Below, piece after piece: positions 1 through 11,905 of a stretch of DNA of 64,000 nt (its first letter is position 1; each line of letters begins with the position of its first letter). The translations under genes and the position numbers were made by a program. Location: positions 15,903,022 through 15,967,021 of the forward strand of contig OY855913.1 in assembly GCA_963693305.1 (NCBI GenBank), in the 5' to 3' direction. The DNA is from Meandrina meandrites. Taxonomy: Eukaryota > Cnidaria > Anthozoa > Scleractinia > Meandrinidae. Under the pieces are notes generated by a model, which was not told the origin of the DNA, made no database searches, and was given only the letters and a program-made list of their open reading frames with translations.

Positions 1-2160
1 AGTAAAAGAAAAATTAGAGACTAAGTTCAAGTAAGATGTTATTTGTGTTTTTATTGTGATAACTTTGAAGTAAATAAGTGTGAAGAAATCAATTTGGTTT
101 GAATGGGGTTCTAGATAGAACAGTGAATTTCTGAAGATATTGACTAAAATTAATCTCATGCCAAAAAGAACCATATACAAAACATCCATTCTTAAACCAA
201 AAGTTAAATTTCACAACAATTTACAGTACATAAAAAGAAATGGGAAAGATGTCCAACCAGTAAATTTGGCTCAGTTCCTGTATATAGAGTTGTAGTATAC
301 TTGATCCTATATTACTGTTAACATTTATAATTGCTATGTGGACCATATCGCAAAAGGTTGTTGCTTTATTTGTTATGGTCAAAATAGTAAGAAAAGAAAC
401 AATTAAATAAACAGCAGTTGCGAAGTGTTTCAACTTTCTCCCCATGCGATAATTAATTGTCACGTTTGTTAGCAGCTACGACTCAATTAACTACATAACA
501 CGAGCTATCTTTCAGCAAATGTAACGAACGTTTACGTGAAGGAATTTTTATAACTGTTGAAATTGAAGCATTGTTGAAGTTCTATGGGCGTCTTTTCCAC
601 TGCCTCGACTGAAGTTCAGTAAATACTCGTGATTGCTCGTGCAATTTTTAAATTGGTTCCTTTAAAAATTGGAAACTCGTCGGCATTTGCAAGCGGCTGA
701 GAATGCGACTTTGTGATGCTACGGTTAGGAGACAATTATAGATGGAACGTTTGCAAAACTATTGAAGTGTATACGACAGGTTTTTTTTGTTCATTCAATG
801 ACCTTGGCCTGGTGGAAGCGTTCGCCAAAACAAGAATTCAAGTATTCTCTAGAGCCAAACACACAGTACGGGATTTTACTAACGCGAGTGTGTAATTCCA
901 CATACATTTTCGTTTACATTTTGTCTAGAACAAAACAACATAACAGAGAGAGACAGGGAAATCCCCCCGAAAAGTGTTCTGGCATTGACGTCACGGCTGG
1001 ACTAGCCCCAGGTTCTCATTTTGCGCAGTTTGTGACGCAACCGGAAACCTCTAAAACGCGGTAAAGAAGGAAATAAAAAATTCTGGCTTGTATTCAACTT
1101 TTCATCAATTCCCTAGGATAGTCGACATGGAGTATAAAAAAGCATGTTTATTAGTAAGGTATTAGTAAACTTCACATACAACACTGGAATCTTGCTTATA
1201 TTAAACTTCATGTCACATGTTATGAACAGTACAACCAAAAACCAATCATTCCTCAGCTCTCCCAGCATTTCTAACAACGACAGATGTTTCTTCGAGTTGC
1301 CAAAAAAGGAATTATTCAAACATGAACACGTTCAAAAATTAAAAAAGCAGCTGCGAGGTGTTTAACTTTCTCCGTCTGGAATATAAATTCGTGTGTATGC
1401 TGCTAGCTACGACTTGACACTGCAAGAGGAGCTTTGGATAAGGTAAATATTTTTTAGGTAATTTAAATGCAGTTATAATCAACTTTAAAAGCAAGTCTTA
1501 TTGTTCAACCTTTTTAAACCTTTTCACGCTTTTCATACACAACGCGCAATGTAGTTTTATCTACAACAGAAAGCAACTTTGACTTTTGCAACAAACATCC
1601 AAGTGGAACACTACTCAGCTACTGTCACGAAAATCCGAAACGAAAGTTTCAACGAAATATTTGCCAGCTTGTAACAACTAATCACGAAAAATGCGCGATA
1701 TTTTAAAATAAGTGCCTTATTCCTCGGTGATTTGAAGAGTTGACGCAAACGCTTGATTTGTCATAATTATAAAACGTTATCGCGATTCTTGGGTTCGGTG
1801 AATAAAGCTGAATAAAATATGTCTCCAGCAGCTGGACGGCTTTTAAAATGTATATTTTTTCAGGCAGCTTCTCCTTGACAGCGTTCAGCAAGCGAAGCAG
1901 TAACAATTCAAGATAGCGTATCTCAAAGCAGTCCTTGATACAGCTAAGAATACAATTCAATTTTAGACAAACATGAGGTCAGTATACTGGGAAAAAACGA
2001 AAGGAGTTCGTCCTTCTCTCATGTAGAGGGCAAATAAAAGAGAGCATTGGAAAAATATCATGAAAACTAAAATCCAGCTGTTTGATCAAAGCAAAAAATT
2101 TGAATAATCATGAATTTTGTAATTCTGACCGACATAGCCACCTTTCATATATTCCCTAAA
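1..2160 (+). repeat. Upstream block of GPCR gene 1, first copy of a segmental duplication
   Basis: This stretch is repeated in direct orientation at about 10512-13715, with many small differences and a large insertion in the second copy. It holds no coding frame that I can support. Two sub-blocks resemble each other (about 411-480 and about 1339-1440), so the block may itself be an old internal duplication. The segment around 670-705 also recurs at about 5155-5190 and 12432-12467, which places one related block in front of each of the three receptor genes. The likely content is promoter and 5' UTR sequence of the receptor family. Confidence 0.75.
1339..1442 (+). promoter_or_regulatory. Probable promoter and noncoding 5' UTR exon of GPCR gene 1
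   Basis: A block containing CAGCTGCGAGGTGTTTAACT, an AATATAAATTC TATA-like stretch and GAGCTTTGGATAAG ends at a plausible donor (AAG followed by GTAAAT, donor G at 1443). The same arrangement occurs at about 6797-6905 and 13058-13163, ahead of the other two receptor genes. A shared acceptor (AATCAACAG followed by GAAAA) lies about 125-170 bp before each start codon. The pairing of donor and acceptor, and hence a spliced leader exon, is inferred from conservation across the three copies. Transcript data are not available here. Confidence 0.5.
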
Positions 2161-2416
2161 ATTCCCAATACAAGTAAAAATTCCAACATTTGGCCTCTTT
2201 AGCAAACGTTTCTCTAAATACAGTTTATTATAACAGCTTAAATTTGGTTGTCTTAGTTCGGGCGACAGGCAACAGAAAACGGTAAGATAATTGCTTTTGG
2301 CTACTTGCTCTGGATGAAATATTGAAATTTAATAAATGGTTTCTACAGGATCGCTGCTGGCAATGCTAAAAGAGTAAAATTCGCACTTTTGGACAAACCT
2401 GAGGTTAGTTACTGGG

Positions 2417-2428
2417 GGGGGGGGGGGT
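2417..2428. repeat. Poly-G run
   Basis: An uninterrupted homopolymer of about 12 G. Similar runs occur at 11814-11829, 19027-19040, 22086-22107 (C), 29610-29632 and 32839-32865. Such runs are common assembly-error sites. Confidence 0.9.
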
Positions 2429-3272
2429 TCATCTTTTCTCGAGTGGAGAACAGAGTATTAGTAAGTGATCCAAAAAACTAAAATCCAGCAGTTTGATAAC
2501 TGATAAGAAGCCAAAAGTTTTGAATAATAATGAATTTAAAGTGTCCCTATCATCAAAATGTTCGATTTCCATTTCTTTACATTTTCTTGCACAATTAGAC
2601 TTTTTTACTTATCTCGCCATATTTCAATCCATTGCGAACATCAGAAGTCATTTGCATGGGCAATCAAATGGTGACGAGTGAAATTAGGAAATAATTTCAC
2701 GTGCGTTTTGTCAAAATTCCGGCTAATAATATTCCGGGCCTTTAGGTGACGTAAATTAAAAGAATTTTGACAAAACACAAGTGAAATTTTTTCCTAATTT
2801 CACGAGTATACTGTAGCACTTTACTACCTTTTAATACCATGGGTGACAAATTACCGTCCCAATCGTATGTTTCTGGCTTGTCTGTTGTATCTAGAACTCC
2901 AAGCTTGCTTTGAAAAGTTTTAAGCATACAATTTGGATTATAGGGGTTGACTGTATTTTATCATTGTTATAATACGCCTGAAACCGACATCAAGTCGTTT
3001 GCATCCACATCACATAGGGACGGTGCTTTATGGAGTTCTGCTGTAAATGTCACAGTCGATATATTTTAGACCGACCAAAACATCCTCTGAGCAAAACCAC
3101 GACCAGCTTGAAAAAAGCAAGAATGCTTTGCCGTGATATCGTGTGTTCCTTTGCTAAATGTTAATTACCATGGGTAATTAGAGAATTTACCACCACAGCT
3201 CGTATGTTTTGAAATAGTATTGTATTGCGATTCTCTCTACTAAAACCCCCATATCATTTTCATAATCAACAG

Positions 3273-3398
3273 GAAAAATACATCTGAACAAGTATGAACA
3301 TCAGCACGATGAAGAAGTAGAAGACTGGACTTTTAAAAGAGAACCGCCAAAACAAAAACTAAAGGAACATTCTCTTGTCATAACTAACCCGCAACAAA
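3273..3398 (+). promoter_or_regulatory. 5' UTR portion of the coding exon, GPCR gene 1
   Basis: The acceptor AATCAACAG ends at 3272 and is followed by GAAAAATACATCTGAACAAG. The same acceptor context precedes gene 2 (exon start about 8354) and gene 3 (exon start about 16966). The sequence from here to the ATG is conserved among the three copies, including short stretches such as CAGCACGATGAAG, which supports a transcribed leader. The splice site is predicted. Confidence 0.5.
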
Positions 3399-4310
3399 AT
3401 GGCGAATTTAACTGAAGATGAAAACCACATTACAGACCAAGACTTATTTTGCTCGAAAGGTCTTGGAATAAGTCAAAAGATATTTATTTCAGCATTTAAT
3501 ATTCCTCTCTCCATCACTGCATTTCTTGGAAATGTTCTTATCATTGTTGCACTTCAAAAGGTGTCGTCCGTTCATCCGCCATCAAAACTTTTATTAGGAT
3601 TCCTTGCGAGCACCGATCTCTGTGTGGGTCTCATTTCACAGCCTCTTTACGTTGCTTATAAAATGTTTCAAGGACACTCTAAACCTTGTCATTATTTAAG
3701 AATCATATTTAATACCATAGGTTCCATGTTTTGTGCAGTATCTTTGTTAACACTGACTGCAATCAGTGTAGATAGGCTTCTTGCTCTGTTGTTGGGACTA
3801 AGATACAGACAGGTAGTAACTTTAAAGAAAGTGCAGCTTGTTGTTGCTTCTTTTTGGCTTTTTAGTGCTGCTGTTGCAATGACGGTGTTCTTCAACATTC
3901 TTATTGCTATAAGCATCGCTTGCATTGTAGTGTTTCTGTGCATAGTAATCTCAACCCTTTGTTACATGAAAATCTATTTCACACTTCGCCATCATCAAAC
4001 TCAAGTGCAAGACCATGTTCACCAAGAACAACCGGTAGGAGGAATTCCACTGAATACAGCGCGATACAGAAAGACAGTGTCTAGTGCACTGTGGATACAA
4101 ATGACATTACTGGCTTGTTATCTTCCATATGGTATAGTCATATCTACAGCTGTTATCACTGGATTAAATACACCATTTGCTAATTACGCAACAGTATCTC
4201 TACTTTTGTTAAACTCATCTCTAAATCCCTTTTTGTATTGTTGGAAGATGAGGGAAGTGAGACAAGCCGTGAGGGAGACAATCAGACAGTTTTGCTGCCT
4301 ATCATGTTAA
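3399..4310 (+). CDS. Class A (rhodopsin-like) GPCR, copy 1 of a tandem trio
   Basis: A 303-residue single-exon seven-helix receptor for the plasma membrane. Visible hallmarks are an N-glycosylation site at N3 (NLT), TM1 GNVLIIV (about 44-50), the TM2 aspartate in ASTDLCVGL (about 70-78), a TM3 end reading VDRLLA in place of DRY (about 124-129), TM6 ACYLPYG in place of CWxP (about 239-245) and TM7 NSSLNPFLYCW (about 272-282). The C-tail is short and ends CCLSC, with cysteines suited to palmitoylation. TM4 and TM5 are almost continuous (about 148-190), so extracellular loop 2 is nearly absent and has no cysteine to pair with TM3. That is known for the melanocortin/EDG/cannabinoid/adenosine group of class A receptors, and this cnidarian lineage may be related to it. 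Ligand and G protein cannot be inferred. The ATG is chosen because all three paralogues begin M-[AG]-NLTEDEN. Confidence 0.93.
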   Translation: MANLTEDENHITDQDLFCSKGLGISQKIFISAFNIPLSITAFLGNVLIIVALQKVSSVHPPSKLLLGFLASTDLCVGLISQPLYVAYKMFQGHSKPCHYLRIIFNTIGSMFCAVSLLTLTAISVDRLLALLLGLRYRQVVTLKKVQLVVASFWLFSAAVAMTVFFNILIAISIACIVVFLCIVISTLCYMKIYFTLRHHQTQVQDHVHQEQPVGGIPLNTARYRKTVSSALWIQMTLLACYLPYGIVISTAVITGLNTPFANYATVSLLLLNSSLNPFLYCWKMREVRQAVRETIRQFCCLSC

Positions 4311-6796
4311 TTGCTTGGTATATGTCACAAGTTGAAGACAAGCACCATAAATACATTTTGTAAATCATAGCATCAACAGAAAAAACGTCTCTTGGCGTAT
4401 ATGCACAGTGGACGGTAACAGTTGAATGGATAACTGAATGAGACAACTTTATTTATACAGGGTAAACACATGACTGTAACCATACAGAAGAACCGGTGGC
4501 CCCCTTGTAAATAATGCATTTTAAAAACTAAAAAAGAAAAAAAGTAACTAACATTACAAAACTTTTTGTAACATAAAAACTAAAATGTAAATCTATTTAT
4601 AAATAAGTTAGCAAAGCAAAGTATAAGCGCACTAAGCAACAGAATCGAATTAGAGGATAAAATAATCTAATGCTTGTTATTGAATAAGAGGATGAAAATG
4701 AAGACTTTCTCTGGACGGTTTTGTTAGACAAGAGTTCTTCTGAATAAAGAACAGGCAATAAGGATCGACTTCTATAATCCGCTAAGCGACCATAAAATCT
4801 AAGGGAGTTGATGCGGCTGGAGAATTACTCTCAAATCGCATTTTAGCACGATCATAACTAGAATACAGCACGATGGAAGGAAATAGGTACCCGGAATTCG
4901 AAAATCAGCAGATAAAGATGCCACTGGAAATAGAATTTCACATATTCACCACAGAGAACTACATTCTACTGGTGGTCGTTACAACATTTTACCATAAAAG
5001 GTACAGTTATTTCTCTAGGTTCCATTCTTTCATTTTGTAATTACATGTGAAATGTGTTTTATAAAAGGCCTTTACGAAATAAAAGTAATGATCCATTAAC
5101 TAAACAGAACTCTTGAATGCTGGTGCAATTTTTCAAAGAATTCTTAAAAGAATCGGAAACTCTTCGGCATTTGCAAGCAGCTGAGAATGCATTTCACGTG
5201 AAAGTTTAGGTGAAGTACAAAAATTTCAGCATTTCGCGGCTCGAGCGCCATCTGGTTGCATACACAGGGATGCCATAGAAGAAATAAACAATTCTAGCCC
5301 ATTCTCTCCACGGCCAAATTGGTAAAGGACATGTTGTTTACTTGTAAAACAGTCATTCTCGGCGTCATTCATAAATCCATAGAGCGTTTTCGATCGTTTG
5401 CATTGATACCCGACGTACTTTAATAATGACTTCCGGTTTGCAGAAAAACTCTAAAAACCAGCCACTCTCTAATTTTATTTTCAATTTTTCGATTTTACAT
5501 TTCTCCTACCCGGGTTGCGAAAATAAGTAAGCATTCATTTGTTAAAATAATTTTTAATAAAAATGCTATGGGCAAATCAATATTTTAAATCTCTCTAAAA
5601 AATTTACCTTTCATAATGAAAAGAAATCCATGCTTAGTAAGATGAAAAAATCAATTAAGTTCATGACACCATGAGCAATCTTCAGATAACATGCAAAACG
5701 TCAAAAATTTTACACTGGTTACGTGATCATGGGCGTGATCATGGGTATGATCACGTGATCATGGGCGTGGCTCAATGACGTCACATTTACGTTCTGGACG
5801 GAGTAAAAGAGTCAACAACCCCTAAAGGAGAAAACTTGTTAAAGTTACATAACCATAAATGTCCCTAGCAACGGATCCAAAAGTATGCGTCAGTGGGCCC
5901 TTAAATTTATGCACACAGAAGACCTGACGGAATCACGGTCAAATTTAACTTAATTACGCAGCAAAGAAATTTTAAAGATTTTGTCGAGAATTTACCTTCA
6001 GTTTCAAGGCTTTCGTGTTTGGAAACCGAATGAAACTAAACGGTTTACAGATTTTAACGAAAAATGAATGATTTTATACAAAGCCAGAGTGCCAGAGTGA
6101 ATGTCGCGATACGTTTTACGGCTGGCTGAACATAAAAGTTCTGTACGTTTTATTTTTATGGTGTTTATTCCGACAGTTTAGTGAGACAAAACCCTTTGGC
6201 CGCGAAATAAAATTATTTATCGCCAGTTCACTTTCGTGATGGACTCGATTACCAGCCACTGTTCTCGTGGAATGAGTGTTTTGATTTCTGACGTCACGAA
6301 TTAATGTAAACGGTGGATCGACAGGGAAAATATTGCTCATCTTTCGAAGCCATGATCTGTCACACGAGCGATCTGGCAACTCTCGGGGTGAGCAGGTGTG
6401 CGCTTGAAATCTAAAAATGGCGCGAAACTATCCGTCTCCATTTGAAAACTGTCTCCGGTTGAAAACCAAACTACTGATAATATTTACAGTACAGTTAAAC
6501 GGTATTTTTTTAAAAAAGTTACTCGGTTACTTGACTTGTCAACTACGCAAACTGTTTTCTTTCTATAAAAGCGCCGAAATTGCGAAATATTATAACATTT
6601 TCATCACAGTACTGAAACCAAAGTATGACTATGAGAAAACACTATCAGACATAATAAGAAACTAGCTAAAATTTATTGATTTAAGCTTGTTTGCCCCCTC
6701 ACAAATCACGTGCCTAATTTGCAAACATGGCGGCTATCGTGAATAAGGTCTATTGTCCGACATATATTAATATTGAAACAGGGATACATTCAAAAA
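4311..6796 (+). other. Spacer between GPCR genes 1 and 2
   Basis: No coding frame is supported here. The part from about 5100 onward matches the upstream block of gene 1; the stretch near 5155-5190 corresponds to 670-705. Around 5730-5775 short GATCACGTGATCATGGGCG-like units repeat and form palindromes. An open frame on the minus strand at 6116-6379 has no recognisable domain and no paralogous support, so I leave it out. Confidence 0.5.
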
Positions 6797-6905
6797 TTAA
6801 AAGGCAGCTGCGAGATATTTAACTTTCTCCGTGTGAAATAAAAATTCGTGTGTACGCTGGCGCTGGTAGCTACGATTTTACACTACAAGAGCAGCTTTGG
6901 ATGAG
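6797..6905 (+). promoter_or_regulatory. Probable promoter and 5' UTR exon of GPCR gene 2
   Basis: This is the second copy of the block described for gene 1 (CAGCTGCGAG, AACTTTCTCCGTGTG, GCAGCTTTGGATGAG). Here the putative donor reads GAG followed by GTTAAT, weaker than GTAAAT in the other two copies. It lies about 1.6 kb before the gene 2 start codon. Confidence 0.45.
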
Positions 6906-7201
6906 GTTAATATTTTTCAGGTTACTTATAGTTAATCGTAAGCCTTATTTAGTCGAGCTTTTTGAGAGCGCCGGTCAGGAAAAACCGAGCATTGGGTGGC
7001 AGAAATCATTGAGAGCTTTTAGGTAGATAAAAAAACCTGATGTAGGTTGTTTGCATTAAAAGCTTTTTAATTTTGAGAAAAATAAGAAAATCGGGCCTCA
7101 AACTGGCCCAATTACTAACCCGAAATTTGCTATCATTAACTTTCTTTGCGTTTAATCGGACATTTTAACATTCATCTAAAACATACCTGAGAATTTACAA
7201 C

Positions 7202-7291
7202 GCCAAACTGGGAATCGTGCTTCGAAATTAAAAACGTAAGCTGTAACTTGCGGACCAAATTTAATTTCTAGCGCAATTCCCAGTTTGGCGA
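7202..7291. repeat. Short inverted-repeat element or hairpin
   Basis: CGCCAAACTGGGAATCG near 7202 is mirrored by GCAATTCCCAGTTTGGCG ending near 7291, giving arms of about 17 bp around a roughly 55-bp loop. It may be a tiny nonautonomous DNA element. No clear target duplication was seen. Confidence 0.5.
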
Positions 7292-8520
7292 TTTGAACTA
7301 AGCCTGTCGCTTATATTTCTCGCAGTCTGTTGATAAACAGTCGAGTATATGAAGGCCCTCTTAGGGTAGGTATGTTTGTCTCCGCCTGAATTGGCAGAAG
7401 CAGCAGCAGCAGCAAATGACCGTCCGACGGCACAGATTTATTTGATCGACCAACTCTCTCAGTGCGGCTTCTGAATTCTTTTTTAACCTTAATACGACAA
7501 ATGTTGGGTAAAAAACAGCTTTTTATTTCACTTACCTGTAAGTGATAACGTCGATGGTTTGGCGATTATTCCGGCCGGGGCAATTTTCTTGTTTCGAAAG
7601 AAAAGTCCAACAGAACTGGAACTAATAAACTCGCAATCGATCCCGACAATTCAAGGTAAGCTCAATCAGTGCTACCACTTCTTCTCATAGTTTTGTTTGA
7701 CACTTGTATCCCTCTAGCCTTCAGATCATTTTATGGGAATGTTTTTGTATTTAAGTTCGTCGACAAAATGAACACAGCCACTTTCACACCACATTTCCTG
7801 CCATTGCGTTTCTGATTGTCTCTAAAATATACGCGAGAACATCCACGCAACGCCCGTTAACATCCGCGGGTAAACTGGGTACAATGTCTAAAAATAACTT
7901 AAGAGGAATTACCTTTGGAATAAGGCCTATATGGGGGATTAAGTCTCTCACTTCATACTCTAACGGTAATACTTTATTCGGCCAATCATTCAGCCATTTT
8001 CTAAACTGAAGATGATGATGATAAAGAAACAGTAAAATTCTATAGCGCTTAAAAACAATAAGCCTGAAATCAACATCAGAATTGTTTGCACGACGGTGAT
8101 TCACAGAATTTTGTTCGCTATAAATGTCACCGTTGATATATTTTTACCGACCGAAACATCCCGGTAGCAAGACCACGAGCCTCAACAGCCAACTAGAAAT
8201 GAGCAAAAATGCTTGTGCCATCAGGTGTTCTGTTGTTAGATGCTATATTACCATTATTCATTTAGAATTCGCCACTACTGCTCGTATGTTTGGAAGTAGT
8301 ATTCCATTGCGATTTTCTCCACTAAAACCTGCGTACCATTTTCTAATCAACAGGAAAAGACATCTGAATAGGTGTGAAGACCAGCACGATGAAGCAATAG
8401 AGGAAATTGTTGGAAACGTGTTTTCTCGCAGTCCTGGACTGTTAAAAAAGAACTGACACAATTTGACAATTGTCAACTATGACAATTATCTGTCAATTGC
8501 CATAACTAGCTCGCAACAAG

Positions 8521-9442
8521 ATGGGAAACTTAACTGAAGATGAAAATAACATTACAGACCAAGAGGTACTTTTCACAACAGGTCTTAGAACACATCAGAA
8601 GATATTAATTTTAACTTTAAATATTCCTCTATCCATAACTGCATTTCTAGGAAATGTCCTCATCATTGTTGCTCTTCAAAAGGTGTCGTCCATTCATCCA
8701 CCATCAAAGCTTTTGTTAGCATGCCTGGCGAGCACCGATCTCTGTGTGGGTCTCATTACACAGCCTCTTTAACATTGCTTTGAGAATGTCTCCAAAAAAC
8801 GCCACACATTATCGCCATCTCGTAATTACTTTTAATACCATAGGTTCCATATTTTGTGGGGTATCTTTGTTAACACTGACTGCAGTCAGTGTAGACAGGG
8901 TTCTCGCTCTGTTGTTGGGACTACGATACAGACAGGTAGTAACTTTAAAGAAAGTGCAGCTTGTTGTTGTTACTTTTTGGCTTTTTAGTGCTGCTGTTGC
9001 AATGACGGTGTTCTTCAACCTTCTTATTGCATTAAGCATCGCCTGCATAGTACTGTTATTGTGTATAGTAATCTCAACCTTTTGTTACAGGAAAATCTAT
9101 CTTACACTTCGCCTTCATCAAACTCAAGTGCAAGACCATGTTCACCAAGGACAACCGGTAGGAGGAATTGTACTGAATATAGCGCGATACAGAAAGACAG
9201 TGTCTAGTGCACTGTGGATACAAATGACATTACTGGCTTGTTATCTTCCATATGGAATATTCGCAGGTATTAATGCAGTCACCGAATTATCTAAACTATC
9301 TCTCGAGTTCGCTTGGGCTATAACAATATCCCTACTTTTGTTAAACTCATCTCTAAATCCATTATTGTATTGTTGGAAGATGAGGGAAGTAAGACAAGCA
9401 GTGAAGGAGACAGTCAGACAGTTTTGCTGCTTCTCAAGTTAA
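8521..9442 (+). pseudogene. Class A GPCR, copy 2, broken by a one-base insertion
   Basis: This is a full-length paralogue of the receptors at 3399 and 17103, with the same start ([15 protein letters not shown]), the same TM hallmarks ([32 protein letters not shown]) and a C-tail ending CCFSS. At about 8768-8772 copy 3 reads CTT TAC GTT, whereas this copy reads CTT TAA CAT: one extra A creates a stop and shifts the frame. The open part is therefore 8521-8772, and the rest continues in another frame to 9442. Everything after the lesion stays open over about 220 codons. The lesion is therefore either very recent or a sequencing error; a truncated 83-residue product would cover only TM1 and TM2. 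Substitutions relative to the other copies are mild. Confidence 0.85.
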
Positions 9443-10511
9443 CTGTTGAATTCAACTCACAAAAATACAATTTATGAAGAGAAACGGCAAAAAAGCGACA
9501 TGATTACAAACAACGCCTCCTGCTCTTCATGAAAAGAGGTAACAGTGTAATCTGGTCCATGAAAATAAAGCTTTCCTTGGGTGAATTTGTTTAAGGAGTA
9601 AGTTATCACATTGACCTCCGTGTAAAATACGTTTGAATTTGTCATCATATCAGCAAAAAAAAGTCCAGCAGAAAGGTGACGGAAACGGAGGAAATCGTCA
9701 CGTCAGGATGTAATAGCACGGATCTATTACCAACCTTCCATGCTTACGTTCAATCAAAGAGTTCCAGTGGGTATCTCGGGATGAAAAGCCACGAAATTGA
9801 AGAGGCAAAGCATACACTGTTGTCAGTAGCCCATGAGAAACTTGAGCGAAGTTCATTTGCACTTCTATGAATGTCTGGCTTTGCACATGTCTTTTAAACA
9901 ACGTGATCCTCACTTCATATTGTCATGACTGGCAAGCCAAGCCTCAAGTCAGAGGAATAGTTTCATTGCAGGCAGTAACATATGCTAAATTTTATTCAGA
10001 AATTCCTTTTTAAGGCAAAAAAATAAAAACCCCACGTAAGTTTACTTTCTTTTCAACTCAAGAAATAGTATATTTTCACACTAGCATTCAAATGTTAAAA
10101 AAGTGGCATAGTTCTGTTTGAATTGAGTAATTGAGCATAGCACAGTGGCTCACAGTTTAGCTGCTTCAGAAGAGCAGTCGTGCGAATGCAAGCACATTGG
10201 AAACATTGAAAGGTAGCTTAGGACTGTGTGAGTTGAAACTGACAGCATATTTTGATCAGCATTGAATCATGGATTTTGTTCCGGATTGTAGTCTGTCAAT
10301 GGTAAAACTGAAAAATATATGCAGATTAAAACCTTTTTCCATACGTAGATATTCATTCTACTATTGCCACCTTTAAATATTGCCTTAACTTGAAAACAAC
10401 GTCGTTATTAACGTTCAGCAATGAGTTGCTTTCATCAACTATTTGTGTATAATACTCCATTCACACCAGTTAAACCGGGCATATCAAAATGTAAATAAGC
10501 AACAACAAAAT
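9443..10511 (+). other. Spacer after GPCR copy 2
   Basis: AT-rich noncoding sequence with no recognised gene, inverted repeat or tandem repeat. It ends where the duplicated upstream block resumes, at GAGACTAAG near 10512. Confidence 0.5.
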
Positions 10512-10700
10512 GAGAGACTAAGTTTTACATTGAGTTTACGTCAGATGTTATTTGTGTTTTTATTGTGATAACTTTGAAGTAAATAAGTGTGAAGAAATCA
10601 ATTGTAAATCATGTTTACCTGAACACCTTTTAAACGTGTTTAAGCTTTGGTTTGAATGGTTGTAGACAGAACAGTGAATTTCTGAAGATATTGACTAAAA

Positions 10701-11905
10701 CTAGTAGTAATTAGCGATTAGGGGAGTGCGTTCGACCTAAGATGGATAGTCAGGTAGTAGCAAAAGAGCAAGATTGTTGGCAAACTCTGCCATTTAATAT
10801 GCCTCAAATGGAGCGACGAGGATGAGTGAGAGAGGAATCTCATCACACAACGTTTTGGAGGAAAGATTACGTGACGAGCCAAAAGAATTTCTCTCTGCAA
10901 AATAAACTAGAATTTGTCGCATCAAGAAATGGGTTGTGTTGTTTTTGAAGGGGTTGAATAAACTGTGAAAAAATTGTGACACTGTAGCAGTTCTTGATAT
11001 ATGTTAAAGCAGAATTTTTCTTTGCTTGCAAGCTATGTTATCGTGTATTGGGTGTTACAGAAGAATCCATTCAAATGATTTTTTTCCGACGAAAACCCCT
11101 CTCCCATATAGTAACTGGGAATGATTTCGGCCAGGGTTGTTACAGAATCTTTGAAAACATTGTACTTTCGTGCCATCCTAGTTAAGCAATATACAAGATG
11201 AATTATTATTGAACGGACGCGCCGTGCGCTGGGGGATGTGGCAAAGGTTGATTTTGTCACTAGCTTGCGTAATCTGACCGTTGGTTTTGATTAATTCGAA
11301 TTTGATATCGGCGTTATGACCGACAGTTTTGGCCCATATCTTTTGAAGATGGCGATTTCGCAGTGAACTTGAAAATTCGCGGCGGCTTTTAAGCACGTTA
11401 AAAACGAGCGATTGGAACGATTTTTGGCACAGACCTTTGAAAATTATCCACCTTTTATTTGCCCGAGGCTGGATGGCGAGCGACGCGTGGAAGTGGGAGA
11501 AAATGGACAAATTCTGGAGGCTGTCGGTCTCGGCGGGCCATCGAAGTTGCCTGCTAATTTTGTGAATCGTTTTACCTGCAAACACGCTGGTTTACCTTGC
11601 CTTTTGAAACAACGAATCGAGTTACTCGATTTCCACTCCTTTTACGACGTTCGGTGGCTGATTAAAACTCTTCTACCTTGGATGAAAACCCTCCAAACAG
11701 CAGCGATAACATTCTTATAACAGAGGACAATTTTGTCGAGAGAAATCACTCCAAACAACAAAACAGAAGCACATGGCATGGAGATGACGTCATTCGCCCC
11801 TGAAAAATTTTCTGGGGGGGGGGGAGGGGGCAAATTGACAACGATATATAGTCCATAAAAACTGGACTGATTACCGATTAGAGAGCGTTCTCCTTAGTCG
11901 AACGC
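10701..11905. mobile_element. 1.2-kb insertion in the duplicated upstream block
   Basis: The block at 1-160 reads GACTAAAATTAATCTC without interruption. The duplicate reads GACTAAAA, then about 1.2 kb of unrelated sequence, then ATTAATCTC. The insertion carries short inverted ends (TGCGTTCGACCTAAG near 10726 and CTTAGTCGAACGCA at about 11893-11906). Near each end there is also a related TTAGCGATTAGGGGAG-like sequence in direct orientation. Two overlapping frames near 11178-11720 have no recognisable domain. It is probably a nonautonomous DNA transposon of unknown superfamily; no target duplication is clear. Confidence 0.6.

Noticed and set aside
6116..6379. 87-codon minus-strand frame near GPCR copy 2
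   Set aside because: No recognisable motif and no counterpart in the other receptor units, so it is not supported as a gene.
11412..11720. 102-codon frame in the 1.2-kb insertion
   Set aside because: No domain recognised. An overlapping frame on the other strand is equally long, so neither is supported.
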